Below are positions 27,581 through 35,563 of a stretch of DNA of 64,000 bases, piece after piece. Both the position numbers and the translations under genes were made by a program. Source of the DNA: Nesterenkonia marinintestina. GTDB taxonomy: Bacteria; Actinomycetota; Actinomycetes; Actinomycetales; Micrococcaceae. The DNA is taken from the NCBI RefSeq assembly GCF_025420485.1, contig NZ_JAOEFD010000007.1, positions 1-64,000 on the forward strand, in the 5' to 3' direction. Position 1 is the first letter of the stretch. Each line of letters begins with the position of its first letter. The notes under the pieces were generated by a model that was not told where the DNA came from, ran no database searches, and was given only the letters and a program-made list of their open reading frames with translations.

Positions 27581-27686
27581 GCCTCCGATGATCGACTCCG
27601 CCCTTCATCCCCGCCCGCCCGACCCGCCACACTGGAGACCTGACGCCCCGGTCCGCCCCGGACCGTCGCCCACCGCAGGAGGACCC

Positions 27687-30600
27687 ATGACTTCGCGACG
27701 CCCCGCCTTCGGCGGCCCCGTCGACTCCCCCATCGACACCGACCTGTCGCGCCTCACCGAGGCCGCCGTCGAAAAGGTCACCGAGTGGCTCGAAGAGACC
27801 CGGCGCTCCGGGATCAGGCCTCCGGCCGCGGCCAAGCGTCTGGCCGCCGTGCTCAGCCATCCCCGCGGCCTGGAGTTCACGGTCGGCTTCGTCGACCGCG
27901 TCATCCGCACCGAGGACACCCGCGCCGCCGCCACGGCGCTGAAGGAGCTCGGTTCCATCGCCCCGGACACCCTCTCCGCGGCCGACCGGGCACAGATCTC
28001 CGCCGGGTCGAAGCTCGGCCCGCTGCTGCCCGACGTCGTCGTCCCCGCGGCGCGCTCCCGCATGCGTTCGATGGTCGGGCACATGGTCGTCGACGCCCGG
28101 GACAGGCCGTTCGGCAAGGCGGTGGCCGCCATCCGCGAGCACGGCCACAACCTCAACATCAACCTGCTCGGCGAGGCCGTCCTCGGCGACGACGAGGCCG
28201 ACCACCACCTGGAGGACGCCCGCCGTCTGCTGCGCCGCGAGGACGTCGACTACGTGTCCATCAAGGTCTCGTCGGTGGCCTCCCAGCTGTCCATGTGGGG
28301 CTTCGAGGACACCGTCGACTACGTGGTCGAGCGCCTCATCCCCATGTACCAGGAGGCCGCCGAGGCTCCGGCCGGCACCAAGTTCATCAACCTGGACATG
28401 GAGGAGTACCGGGACCTGCACCTGACCATCGCGGTCTTCGAGCGGCTGCTCTCCCGCCCCGAGCTGACGCACCTCGAGGCCGGCATCGTGCTGCAGGCCT
28501 ACCTCCCCGACGCCCTCGGTGCGATGCGGCGGCTCGCCGCGTTCGCCGCCGATCGCGTCGACGCCGGCGGAGCGGGCATCAAGGTCCGCCTGGTCAAGGG
28601 CGCCAACCTGGCCCTGGAGGTCGCCCACGCCGAGGTCGCCGGATGGCCGCGTGCGGTCTGCGACTCCAAGGAGCACTCCGACGCCAACTACAAGCTGGTG
28701 CTGCACTGGCTGCTGGAGGCCGAGCGGATGAAGGGCGTACGCCTGGGGGTCGCCGGGCACAACCTCTTCGACATCGCCTTCGCCCACCTGCTCGGCGCCG
28801 AGCGCGGAGTCGGCGACCGGCTCGAGTTCGAGATGCTCCAGGGCATGGCCGCCGACCAGGCCGAGGCCGTCAGCGGCGACGTCGGCCGGCTGCTGCTCTA
28901 CGTCCCCGCGGTGCGCCCGCAGGAGTTCGACGTCGCCATCTCCTATCTGGTGCGTCGGCTGGAGGAGAACGCCTCCTCCGAGAACTTCATGTCCGGCATC
29001 TTCGACCTCGCACCCGGCTCCGAGGTCTTCGAGCGCGAGGCCGACCGATTCCGCTCCTCCGTGGAGGACCTCGAGGACCGTCTGCGCCGCGACGGCCACA
29101 CCCCGCCGCCGCCCCAGCACGGTCAGGACCGCCCGGCCGAGGCCGAGGACCCCGAGGGTGAGCCCGTCGAGCTGCCCACCTACCCGCACGGCGTGCCGGA
29201 GTTCGTCAACGAGCCGGACACCGACGTCTCCCTGCCGGCGAACCAGCAGTGGGCCCGCGACATCGCCGCCCGGGCCGCCGATCCGGCCTGGCTGAGCCGC
29301 CAGCCGGTCCCGCTGAACCTGGAGTACGACGACGTCGACGACCTCGTCGCCGTCGCCCGGGACGCCGGTCGGAGGTGGGCGGCCCGCCCGACCGCCGAGC
29401 GCGCCGAGATCCTGTACCGGGCCGCGGACCTGATGAACGCCCGACGCGGCCACCTGCTCACCGTGGCCGCCGCCGAGGCCGGCAAGTCGCTGGAGCAGAC
29501 CGACCCCGAGGTCTCCGAAGCGATCGACTTCGCCCGCTACTACGCCCACTCGGCCCTGGCGCTGGAGGACGTCGAGCACGCGGAGTTCACCCCGGACCGA
29601 GTGGTGCTGGTGACCCCGCCGTGGAACTTCCCGCTGGCGATCCCCTTCGGCTCCACCGTCTCTGCGCTGGCCGCAGGTGCGGCGGTCATCCACAAGCCGT
29701 CGAAGCCCACGCCGCGCTGCTCCACGGCGCTGCTCGAGATCCTCTGGGAGGCGGGAGTCCCCCGCGACGTCCTGCACGGGATCTACCCGGACGAGCGGGA
29801 CGTCGGGAAGAAGCTGGTCAGCCACGACGGCGTCGACCGGGTCATCCTGACCGGCGCCTCGGAGACGGCGGCCATGTTCCGCTCCTGGAAGCCGGACCTG
29901 CGGATCAATGCCGAGACCTCCGGGAAGAACGCCCTGGTGGTCACCCCGGCGGCCGACCGCGATCTCGCCGTGGCCGACCTGGTGAAGTCGGCCTTCGGCC
30001 ACGCGGGCCAGAAGTGCTCGGCGGCCTCGCTGGGCATCATGGTCGGCAGCGTCTACGGGTCCGAGCGCTTCCGTCGGCAGCTGATCGACGCCGCCTCCTC
30101 GCTGGTCGTCGACTGGCCGACCGACCTGAAGGCCTCGATGGGTCCGCTGACCGAGCTGCCCAGCGACAAGCTGCACCGTGCTCTCACCACCTTGGAGCCG
30201 GGTGAGTCCTGGCTCCTGGAGCCGCGTCAGCTCGACGACACCGGTCGGCTCTGGTCCCCCGGGATCAAGGAGGGCGTGAAGCCCGGCTCCTTCTTCCACA
30301 TGACCGAGGTCTTCGGTCCCGTCCTCGGCCTGATGAGCGCGAAGGACCTCGAGGAGGCGATCGAGCTGCAGAACGCGGTGGACTTCGGCCTCACCGGGGG
30401 CATCCACTCCCTGGACCCGGAGGAGGTCCGCACCTGGGTGGACCGCGTCGAGGTGGGCAACGCCTACGTCAACCGCGGGATCACCGGCGCGATCGTCCAG
30501 CGCCAGTCCTTCGGCGGCTGGAAGCAGTCCTCCGTGGGGCTGGGGTCCAAGGCCGGCGGACCGAACTACGTCATGCTCTTCGGAGGGTGGAGCGACGACC

Positions 30601-31289
30601 CGCAGTACTCCGCGCCGGCCGTCGCGCCGGTCGACCACCCCGGGGTCAGCGCCCTGCTGGAGGCCTGTGAGGACTCCCGCGACCTGGCCGGGCACCTCGA
30701 CGAGACCGCTCGGCGCCGACTCCGCCTGGCCGCAGCCGACGATGAGCGGCACTGGGACGCCGAGTTCGGCCGCGGCATCGACCGGACCGGGCTCGAGGCC
30801 GAGGCCAACATCTTTCGATACCGCCCCGAGGAGACGCTGCTGCGTGTGGCCGCCGACGCCCGGCCCGCCGACGTCGTCCGTGCCCTGCTGGCGGGACTGC
30901 GCGCCGGGACGCCGCTGGAGGTCTCGGTGGATCCGAAGGCGGACAAGGCCGTGGACAAGGTGCTGAAGGGGGCGTCCGCCGCGCTGAAGGGCACGGCCCC
31001 GCTGGACGTGTCCAAGTCGGCGGAGAAGAGGTTCGCCGCGGCCCTGCGCGCCGGAAAGCTGGACCGCGGGGTGGGACGACGGGTGCGCATCGTCGGTTCG
31101 GCGAGCACGACGCTGCGGGAGCAGCTGGTGGACCGCCCCGAGGTTGCGCTGCTCGACGACGAGGTCACCACCTCCGGGCGGGTGGAGCTGCGGTTCTGGA
31201 CCAAGGAGCAGGCGGTGTCGATGACGCTGCACCGCTTCGGCAATCCGAGCCCGGCGTTCCACGCGCTCTCGGAGGAGCTTCAGGCCTGA
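27687..31289 (+). CDS. putA: bifunctional proline dehydrogenase / L-glutamate gamma-semialdehyde dehydrogenase
   Basis: 1200 residues. It oxidises proline to glutamate in two steps. The FAD-binding proline dehydrogenase barrel covers roughly residues 60-430 (VDYVSIKVSSVASQLSMWGF, LEAGIVLQAYLPDALG, GIKVRLVKGANLA). The aldehyde dehydrogenase follows: VTPPWNFPLAIPFG near 641, catalytic Glu in NAETSGKN near 743 and catalytic Cys in GHAGQKCSAAS near 776. The last 200 residues are a less conserved tail. There is no N-terminal DNA-binding domain, so repression must come from elsewhere, probably the divergent regulator. AGGAGG lies 4 bases before the ATG; the in-frame extension back to 26913 is antisense to the regulator and not real. 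Confidence 0.95.
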   Translation: MTSRRPAFGGPVDSPIDTDLSRLTEAAVEKVTEWLEETRRSGIRPPAAAKRLAAVLSHPRGLEFTVGFVDRVIRTEDTRAAATALKELGSIAPDTLSAADRAQISAGSKLGPLLPDVVVPAARSRMRSMVGHMVVDARDRPFGKAVAAIREHGHNLNINLLGEAVLGDDEADHHLEDARRLLRREDVDYVSIKVSSVASQLSMWGFEDTVDYVVERLIPMYQEAAEAPAGTKFINLDMEEYRDLHLTIAVFERLLSRPELTHLEAGIVLQAYLPDALGAMRRLAAFAADRVDAGGAGIKVRLVKGANLALEVAHAEVAGWPRAVCDSKEHSDANYKLVLHWLLEAERMKGVRLGVAGHNLFDIAFAHLLGAERGVGDRLEFEMLQGMAADQAEAVSGDVGRLLLYVPAVRPQEFDVAISYLVRRLEENASSENFMSGIFDLAPGSEVFEREADRFRSSVEDLEDRLRRDGHTPPPPQHGQDRPAEAEDPEGEPVELPTYPHGVPEFVNEPDTDVSLPANQQWARDIAARAADPAWLSRQPVPLNLEYDDVDDLVAVARDAGRRWAARPTAERAEILYRAADLMNARRGHLLTVAAAEAGKSLEQTDPEVSEAIDFARYYAHSALALEDVEHAEFTPDRVVLVTPPWNFPLAIPFGSTVSALAAGAAVIHKPSKPTPRCSTALLEILWEAGVPRDVLHGIYPDERDVGKKLVSHDGVDRVILTGASETAAMFRSWKPDLRINAETSGKNALVVTPAADRDLAVADLVKSAFGHAGQKCSAASLGIMVGSVYGSERFRRQLIDAASSLVVDWPTDLKASMGPLTELPSDKLHRALTTLEPGESWLLEPRQLDDTGRLWSPGIKEGVKPGSFFHMTEVFGPVLGLMSAKDLEEAIELQNAVDFGLTGGIHSLDPEEVRTWVDRVEVGNAYVNRGITGAIVQRQSFGGWKQSSVGLGSKAGGPNYVMLFGGWSDDPQYSAPAVAPVDHPGVSALLEACEDSRDLAGHLDETARRRLRLAAADDERHWDAEFGRGIDRTGLEAEANIFRYRPEETLLRVAADARPADVVRALLAGLRAGTPLEVSVDPKADKAVDKVLKGASAALKGTAPLDVSKSAEKRFAAALRAGKLDRGVGRRVRIVGSASTTLREQLVDRPEVALLDDEVTTSGRVELRFWTKEQAVSMTLHRFGNPSPAFHALSEELQA

Positions 31290-31305
31290 GCGGCCCTCCC
31301 CCACG

Positions 31306-31379
31306 CATCGAGTCCCCGATCCCCGGCACAGTTCCGGGCCGAAACGGCCCGAACCGCTGCAGGGATCGGGGACTCGATG
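31306..31379. repeat. palindromic repeat, family A copy 1
   Basis: Arms CATCGAGTCCCCGATCCC (31306-31323) and its exact reverse complement (31362-31379) enclose a second hairpin (CGGGCCG-AAA-CGGCCCG). It lies between the convergent putA and ornithine cyclodeaminase genes. The whole element is nearly identical, in inverted orientation, to 34624-34697. Confidence 0.9.
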
Positions 31380-31398
31380 ACTTTCGGGGTGCGTCCTG

Positions 31399-32361
31399 CT
31401 ACGGGCGACGAGAGGTCTGAGCGGGGAGCTCCAGTCCTGAGGCGACGGCGAGGTCCTGCCAGGACATGCCCGTGCCCTTGAACACGTTCGGCCGGTCCTC
31501 GCGCCGCACGACCTCTCCGCGCACCAGATCCGCCAAGCCGTGCAGGTCGTCGCGGTCCAGGGCTCCCTCGCGCTCGGCGAGCACGATGTCCCCCGCCTCT
31601 CGCAGCGAGGTCTCCACGTCCTCCACGACCACCAGCGCACGACGCAGCAGCTCGCCCGGCAGCTCCCGACGATCGGGCTCGTGCGAACCGATCGCCGCCA
31701 CGCAGGCACCGTCGCGGATCAGACCCGCGTCGAAGAGCGGCGCGGCGGCCGAGGTCGCGCAGACCACGACGTCGGCGGCCTCCACCGCATCGGCCTGCCC
31801 CACCCGAGCCTCGACCCCTCGAGCGGCCAGGGCGTCGACCGCCGTCTGCGCGCGTGCCGGGGTGCGCCCGACGAGGACGACGTCGTCGACCGGACGGATC
31901 CCGCGAATCGCCATGACGTGCTCCACGGCCTGCGGCCCGCTGCCGAAGACCACCAGGCGTCGCACCTCGGCGGGGGCGAGCCGGTCGCAGGCCGCCGCGG
32001 TCGTCGCGGGGGTGCGCAGTGCGGTGAGCACGGAGCCTTCGAGGCACAGCTGGGGGGTCAGCGTCTCGGCATCCATCAGCAGGTACATCGCCTGGATCCG
32101 GGGCAGCCCGCGCGACGGGTTATCCGGGGCGACGGAGGCGACCTTCACCCCGACCCGGCCGCTCAGCGCCGAGGGCATCAGCAGCAGGTGCCCCGCCCCT
32201 GCGGAGACGTGCTGCCGGGCCGGGTCCTCGGCCGGGTCGAAGCCGTCGACCAGCGCCTGCTCGATCAGCCTCCGCGCCCGATCCGGGGTGATCTGCCGAC
32301 GCACCTCCTCCGCGGTGAGGAACGGCATCGAATCCTGGGATGACATGCTCATGGGGATCAC
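31399..32361 (-). CDS. ornithine cyclodeaminase / mu-crystallin family protein
   Basis: 320 residues. The family makes proline from ornithine with loss of ammonia, or reduces cyclic imino acids. The NAD-binding motif VVFGSGPQAVEHV is clear at about 135, after KVASVAPDNPSRGLP and LCLEGSVLTALRTPATTAAA, the substrate-side motifs. The C-terminus has VFKGTGMSWQDLAVASGL. A location opposite putA supports a role in ornithine/proline use, but alanine dehydrogenase-like activity is possible. GTG 32361 overlaps the transporter stop by 4 bases (GTGA), with GGAG 3 bases before; ATG 32352 is the alternative. Confidence 0.85.
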   Translation of the reverse strand: MIPMSMSSQDSMPFLTAEEVRRQITPDRARRLIEQALVDGFDPAEDPARQHVSAGAGHLLLMPSALSGRVGVKVASVAPDNPSRGLPRIQAMYLLMDAETLTPQLCLEGSVLTALRTPATTAAACDRLAPAEVRRLVVFGSGPQAVEHVMAIRGIRPVDDVVLVGRTPARAQTAVDALAARGVEARVGQADAVEAADVVVCATSAAAPLFDAGLIRDGACVAAIGSHEPDRRELPGELLRRALVVVEDVETSLREAGDIVLAEREGALDRDDLHGLADLVRGEVVRREDRPNVFKGTGMSWQDLAVASGLELPAQTSRRP

Positions 32362-33707
32362 TCGCTCCTGAAGCTCTCGACGATCTGCACCTCACCGCGC
32401 TGACGGATCAGCTCCGTCTCCCGCCGCGTCACGCTGCCGGCGGCCAGCACCGCGACCAGCGAGATGGCCGCCAGGATCATCAGGTACACCGCGATCGGGA
32501 ACCAGGCGTTGTCGAACTGGGACAGCAGCCACGTGGCGATCAGCGGGGCGGTGCCCCCGGCGATGGCCGCACCGATCTGGTAGCCGAGGGTGACTCCGGT
32601 GTACCGCACCCGGGTGGTGAAGACCTCGGAGGTCATGGTGCCCAGCGTGGCGGTGATCGGCGGCCAGATGATGCCCAGCCCGAGGACCACTGCGACGAAG
32701 ACCGCCCAGTCCATCTCGATGCCGACCAGCATGAAGAACCGGGCCGCGTAGAGCCCGATGCAGGCCGTGCCGACCAGGTAGACCGGCCGTCGGCCGAAGC
32801 GGTCGGACAGGGCGCCCATCACCGGGATCATGATGGTCGAGACCAGCGCGCCGAGGCTGACCGCGTTGAGCACGGTGGACTGTTCGAAGGTGAGCACACC
32901 GGTGGCGTAGCTGACCACGAACGTCGCGAAGATGTAGAACGGTGCGGTCTCGGTGATCTTCGCGCCGATGGCCACCAGCACGGAGCGCCAGTGGTCCCGC
33001 AGGGTGTCGGCGATGGGCAGCTTGGCGACGTCGCCGGTCTCCTTGGCCTCCCGGAACGCCGGCGTCTCGTCGAGGCCGTGGCGGATCCACAGCCCGATGA
33101 CCACCAGCAGGATCGAGGCGATGAACGGCAGGCGCCAGCCCCAGGAGTCGAACTGTTCGTCGGGCAGCTGGGAGACCGCGGAGAACGCCAGGGTGGAGAG
33201 CAGCATGCCGATGGTGATGCCCATCTGCGGCACCGAGCCGAAGAATCCGCGGCGCTTCTCCGGCGCGTACTCGAAGGCCAGCAGCAGGGCTCCGCCCCAC
33301 TCCCCTCCGATGGCGAGGCCCTGGACGATGCGGCAGAGGATGAGCAGGATCGGTGCGAGGACGCCGACCTGCTGATACGTGGGCAGCAGACCGATGGCCA
33401 CGGTGGCCACGCCCATCATGGTCAGCGTGATGACCAGGGTCCGCTTCCGGCCGATGCGGTCACCGATGTGGGAGAAGATGACCCCGCCGAAGGGGCGGAT
33501 GAAGAAGGTCAGCGCCAGCGACAGGTACGACAGCATCAGGCTGACCAGGGGATCCTGGGTGGGGAAGAAGAACCTGTCGAAGACGATGGCGGCGGCGGTG
33601 GCGTAGAGGAAGAAGTCGAACCACTCGATGGCGCTGCCGCTGAGACTTCCGATGAGCACCCGCCGATTGGTGGCGGGCCTGCCCATGCGTGACTGTTTCC
33701 GGATCAA
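32358..33707 (-). CDS. MHS-type MFS transporter
   Basis: 449 residues, 12 transmembrane helices, of the metabolite:H+ symporter group (ProP, KgtP, ShiA). Signatures are SAIEWFDFFLYATAAAIVF in helix 1, FGGVIFSHIGDRIGRKRTL in loop 2-3 and GLAIGGEWGGALLLAFEYAP in helix 5. The coupled ornithine cyclodeaminase and nearby putA suggest an amino or imino acid substrate such as ornithine or proline; this is inference. TTG 33707 has GAGGGG about 5 bases upstream; ATG 33686 is a good alternative. The region 33708-33839 holds an AT-rich promoter. Confidence 0.88.
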   Translation of the reverse strand: MIRKQSRMGRPATNRRVLIGSLSGSAIEWFDFFLYATAAAIVFDRFFFPTQDPLVSLMLSYLSLALTFFIRPFGGVIFSHIGDRIGRKRTLVITLTMMGVATVAIGLLPTYQQVGVLAPILLILCRIVQGLAIGGEWGGALLLAFEYAPEKRRGFFGSVPQMGITIGMLLSTLAFSAVSQLPDEQFDSWGWRLPFIASILLVVIGLWIRHGLDETPAFREAKETGDVAKLPIADTLRDHWRSVLVAIGAKITETAPFYIFATFVVSYATGVLTFEQSTVLNAVSLGALVSTIMIPVMGALSDRFGRRPVYLVGTACIGLYAARFFMLVGIEMDWAVFVAVVLGLGIIWPPITATLGTMTSEVFTTRVRYTGVTLGYQIGAAIAGGTAPLIATWLLSQFDNAWFPIAVYLMILAAISLVAVLAAGSVTRRETELIRQRGEVQIVESFRSE

Positions 33708-33791
33708 AGGGGCCCCTCTGCTGTGCGGTGGGTCCGCCGGCCGGGCGACGCAGACGTGAGGCGGACCACAGGATGATCACCACACAGTACA

Positions 33792-33797
33792 ATTTTA
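33792..33797 (-). promoter_or_regulatory. -10 box (TAAAAT) of the MHS-ornithine cyclodeaminase operon
   Basis: TAAAAT on the minus strand lies in an AT-rich patch about 85 bases before the start. GGTACC (33801-33806) just upstream is a small palindrome flanked by GTG/CAC-like bases and could be a GntR operator. Confidence 0.35.
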
Positions 33798-33839
33798 CGT
33801 GGTACCGCACAACAGGGAGCAGTCCCGACGTCGACGTCG

Positions 33840-34514
33840 TCAGTCCTCCGAGCGGCCCGCCCAGACTCCGCGGACGTGGCCGAGATGACGGCGCATCAGC
33901 GATTCGACGGCCGCGCGATCACCGGCTTCGACGTGGTCGAGCAGCTCATGGTGCTCCCGCGCCGTGGCCGCCAGGGTCCCCGCCTCAGCCATGGCTCGCA
34001 GGCCGTAGAGACGGGTCCGACGCCGCAGCCGCCGCACCTCCTCGAGCAGGACCCGGTTGTCGAGGATCTCCAGCAGGCCGAGGTGGAACTCCATGTCGGC
34101 GCTGATGAACCGCTCCAGCTCCCCCGCCGATGCGGTCTCCATCAGCTCCTCGGCCAGACTCCGCAGACGGTCCAGGCTGCGACCGGCGGCGAGTTCGGCG
34201 GCCCGCCCGTGGGCGGGCACCTCCAGCAGCGCGCGGACTTCGGTGACCTCGGCCAGGGTGGCTTCGTCGAGTTCGACCACCCGATAGCCCCGGTGTCGCA
34301 GAGGTTCGACGAACCCCTCGCCGGCGAGCTCCATCATCGCTTCGCGCACGGGAGTGGGCGAGACGCCCAGCTGCTCGGCGAGCTTCGGGGCCGAATAGAT
34401 CCGGCCCGGCTCCAGCTCTCCGGCGACCATGGCCAGCCGCAGCCGCTCCTCGACCTGCGCACGCAGACTCCGCCGCTCGCCCAGGGCGCCCACGCCTCGT
34501 TCCGCATCCACCAT
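33840..34514 (-). CDS. GntR family regulator (FCD type)
   Basis: 224 residues. The winged helix is AEQLGVSPTPVREAMMELA, closed by EGFVEPLRHRGYRV. The FCD domain follows with EVRALLEVPAHGRAAELA, FHLGLLEILDNRVLLEEV and HHELLDHVEAGD, whose Asp/His residues usually bind a metal. FCD regulators respond to small organic or amino acids and mostly repress. It lies upstream of, and on the same strand as, the MHS-ornithine cyclodeaminase operon with 132 bases between; that is its likely target. GAGG lies 6 bases before the chosen ATG. Confidence 0.88.
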   Translation of the reverse strand: MVDAERGVGALGERRSLRAQVEERLRLAMVAGELEPGRIYSAPKLAEQLGVSPTPVREAMMELAGEGFVEPLRHRGYRVVELDEATLAEVTEVRALLEVPAHGRAAELAAGRSLDRLRSLAEELMETASAGELERFISADMEFHLGLLEILDNRVLLEEVRRLRRRTRLYGLRAMAEAGTLAATAREHHELLDHVEAGDRAAVESLMRRHLGHVRGVWAGRSED

Positions 34515-34623
34515 GCTCCGCCTCGACTCCTGCTCGACTCCCACTCGGCTCTGCGATCGGCTCACCGCTGCTCAGGCGACCATCCTCTCACCGTCGCCGC
34601 GGTCCCTTCCCGGCCGGCAGACG

Positions 34624-34697
34624 CATCGAGTCCCCGATCCCTGCAGCAGTTCAGGCCGTTTCGGCCCGGAACTGTGCCGGGGATCGGGGACTCGATG
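34624..34697. repeat. palindromic repeat, family A copy 2
   Basis: The same 18-base arms as copy 1 (34624-34641 and 34680-34697). The interior, read on the other strand, differs from copy 1 at only about two of 38 positions. It lies downstream of lsr2. Copies 1 and 2 are inverted with respect to each other around the cyclodeaminase-MHS-GntR genes. Confidence 0.9.
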
Positions 34698-34732
34698 AGG
34701 GGCGTCGGCTCCCGTCGTCGACGGGTGCGGCC

Positions 34733-35035
34733 TCAGCGGCGCTTCGCGTTGCGATAGGCCTCCACGATGTCACGGTGCAGACGACCGCGGCTGGAGACCT
34801 GGTAGCCGTTCTTGACGGCCCACTCGCGGATCTTCCGCGCCTCGTTCTGCGGCGACGGCGGCGCCACCGCGCGTCCCCGTCGGATGTAGGGCTTCAGCGC
34901 ATCACGCAGCTCCTTGGCGTGCTCCTCGCTGAGATCGATCTCGTAATGACGTGAATCGAGACCGAATGTCACGGTCTCCTTCGCCTCTGATCCGTCCAAG
35001 TCATCCACCAGGACGACCTCCACCTTCTGAGCCAT
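34733..35035 (-). CDS. lsr2: Lsr2 nucleoid-associated protein
   Basis: 100 residues, near family length. The N-terminal dimerisation domain reads MAQKVEVVLVDDLDGSEAKE and YEIDLSEEHAKELRDALKPY. The C-terminal DNA-binding domain has IREWAVKNGYQVSSRGRLH, with the AT-hook-like RGR. Lsr2 silences AT-rich DNA, as H-NS does in enterobacteria. GAGG lies 10 bases before the ATG. Upstream is an AT-rich 339-bp region, a likely self-regulation target. Downstream is a family A palindrome. Confidence 0.96.
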   Translation of the reverse strand: MAQKVEVVLVDDLDGSEAKETVTFGLDSRHYEIDLSEEHAKELRDALKPYIRRGRAVAPPSPQNEARKIREWAVKNGYQVSSRGRLHRDIVEAYRNAKRR

Positions 35036-35374
35036 GTCTTCTGTTCCTCACTGCTTCGACTTCACCGACGCACCCTGAGGCTGATCCGATCACGGATCAC
35101 TGCCCCCACATGCCGGGATTCCGTTCTCGCACACTTCTGTTGAGCGGCTGTCATAGAACATATTCACAACTGCGAGATTGAGAGTCAAGTGAATGTAACT
35201 CAAAGTGTCATCCAGCCGGAAAACCTTGAGAAAACCTGAACTGCATCATCACGCAGAGTTCACGACGGCGTCGGTGAAGCATTCCCATAGTACTCCACAG
35301 CGCACCTGCCGGGCACTGTTGCTCCTGAGAATCATGCACTGCACGCACAAGCGCCGAATTCTCAACGAGGAGCA
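35036..35374. other. 339-bp AT-rich intergenic region upstream of lsr2
   Basis: No credible gene. Base composition is close to 50% GC, far below the surroundings. It holds a candidate minus-strand promoter for lsr2 (TTGACT at 35183-35188, GAATAT at 35160-35165) and several A/T tracts. At its right end lies the hairpin overlapping the next stop codon. Lsr2 binding is likely by analogy with its preference for AT-rich DNA. Confidence 0.6.
35160..35188 (-). promoter_or_regulatory. sigma70-type promoter for lsr2
   Basis: On the minus strand TTGACT (-35) and GAATAT (-10) are separated by 17 bases. A TATGTT overlapping the -10 gives a 20-base spacer as an alternative. The leader would be about 115 bases. 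Confidence 0.45.
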
Positions 35375-35384
35375 TCACTCCTCG
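35366..35384 (-). terminator. hairpin at the 3' end of the small membrane protein gene
   Basis: CGAGGAG and CTCCTCG (7 bp) around CATCA. It overlaps the stop codon at 35375. It probably ends the lysS transcript. Confidence 0.45.
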
Positions 35385-35563
35385 TCAGGTGCCCGAGACG
35401 TGGGAGCCTGCTCCCGTTCCGCCTCGAATTCCTCCCTCATCTCGGCCTCGCTGGCGCGCTCCCTACGGTCTGCGCGGAAGATGGCGCGGATCGCCAGCCA
35501 GAAGACCAGACCGACGCCGACGGACGGCGCCAACACCTCGAAATACGTCCAGAAATCCTCCAT
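35375..35563 (-). CDS. small single-span membrane protein
   Basis: 62 residues. One hydrophobic helix (LAPSVGVGLVFWLAIRAIF) is followed by a highly charged helix (RADRRERASEAEMREEFEAE). Small proteins of this plan are commonly found between lysS and lsr2 in Micrococcales; the function is unknown. The ATG overlaps the lysS stop by one base (TGATG), and AGGAG lies 5 bases upstream within lysS, so the two are translationally coupled. Confidence 0.75.
   Translation of the reverse strand: MEDFWTYFEVLAPSVGVGLVFWLAIRAIFRADRRERASEAEMREEFEAEREQAPTSRAPDEE

Noticed and set aside
26184-31709. A 1841-codon minus-strand open frame spanning the regulator and the whole of putA
   Set aside because: Only the part up to 27560 has the features of a protein; the rest is the GC-rich antisense of putA, whose domains are clear on the plus strand.
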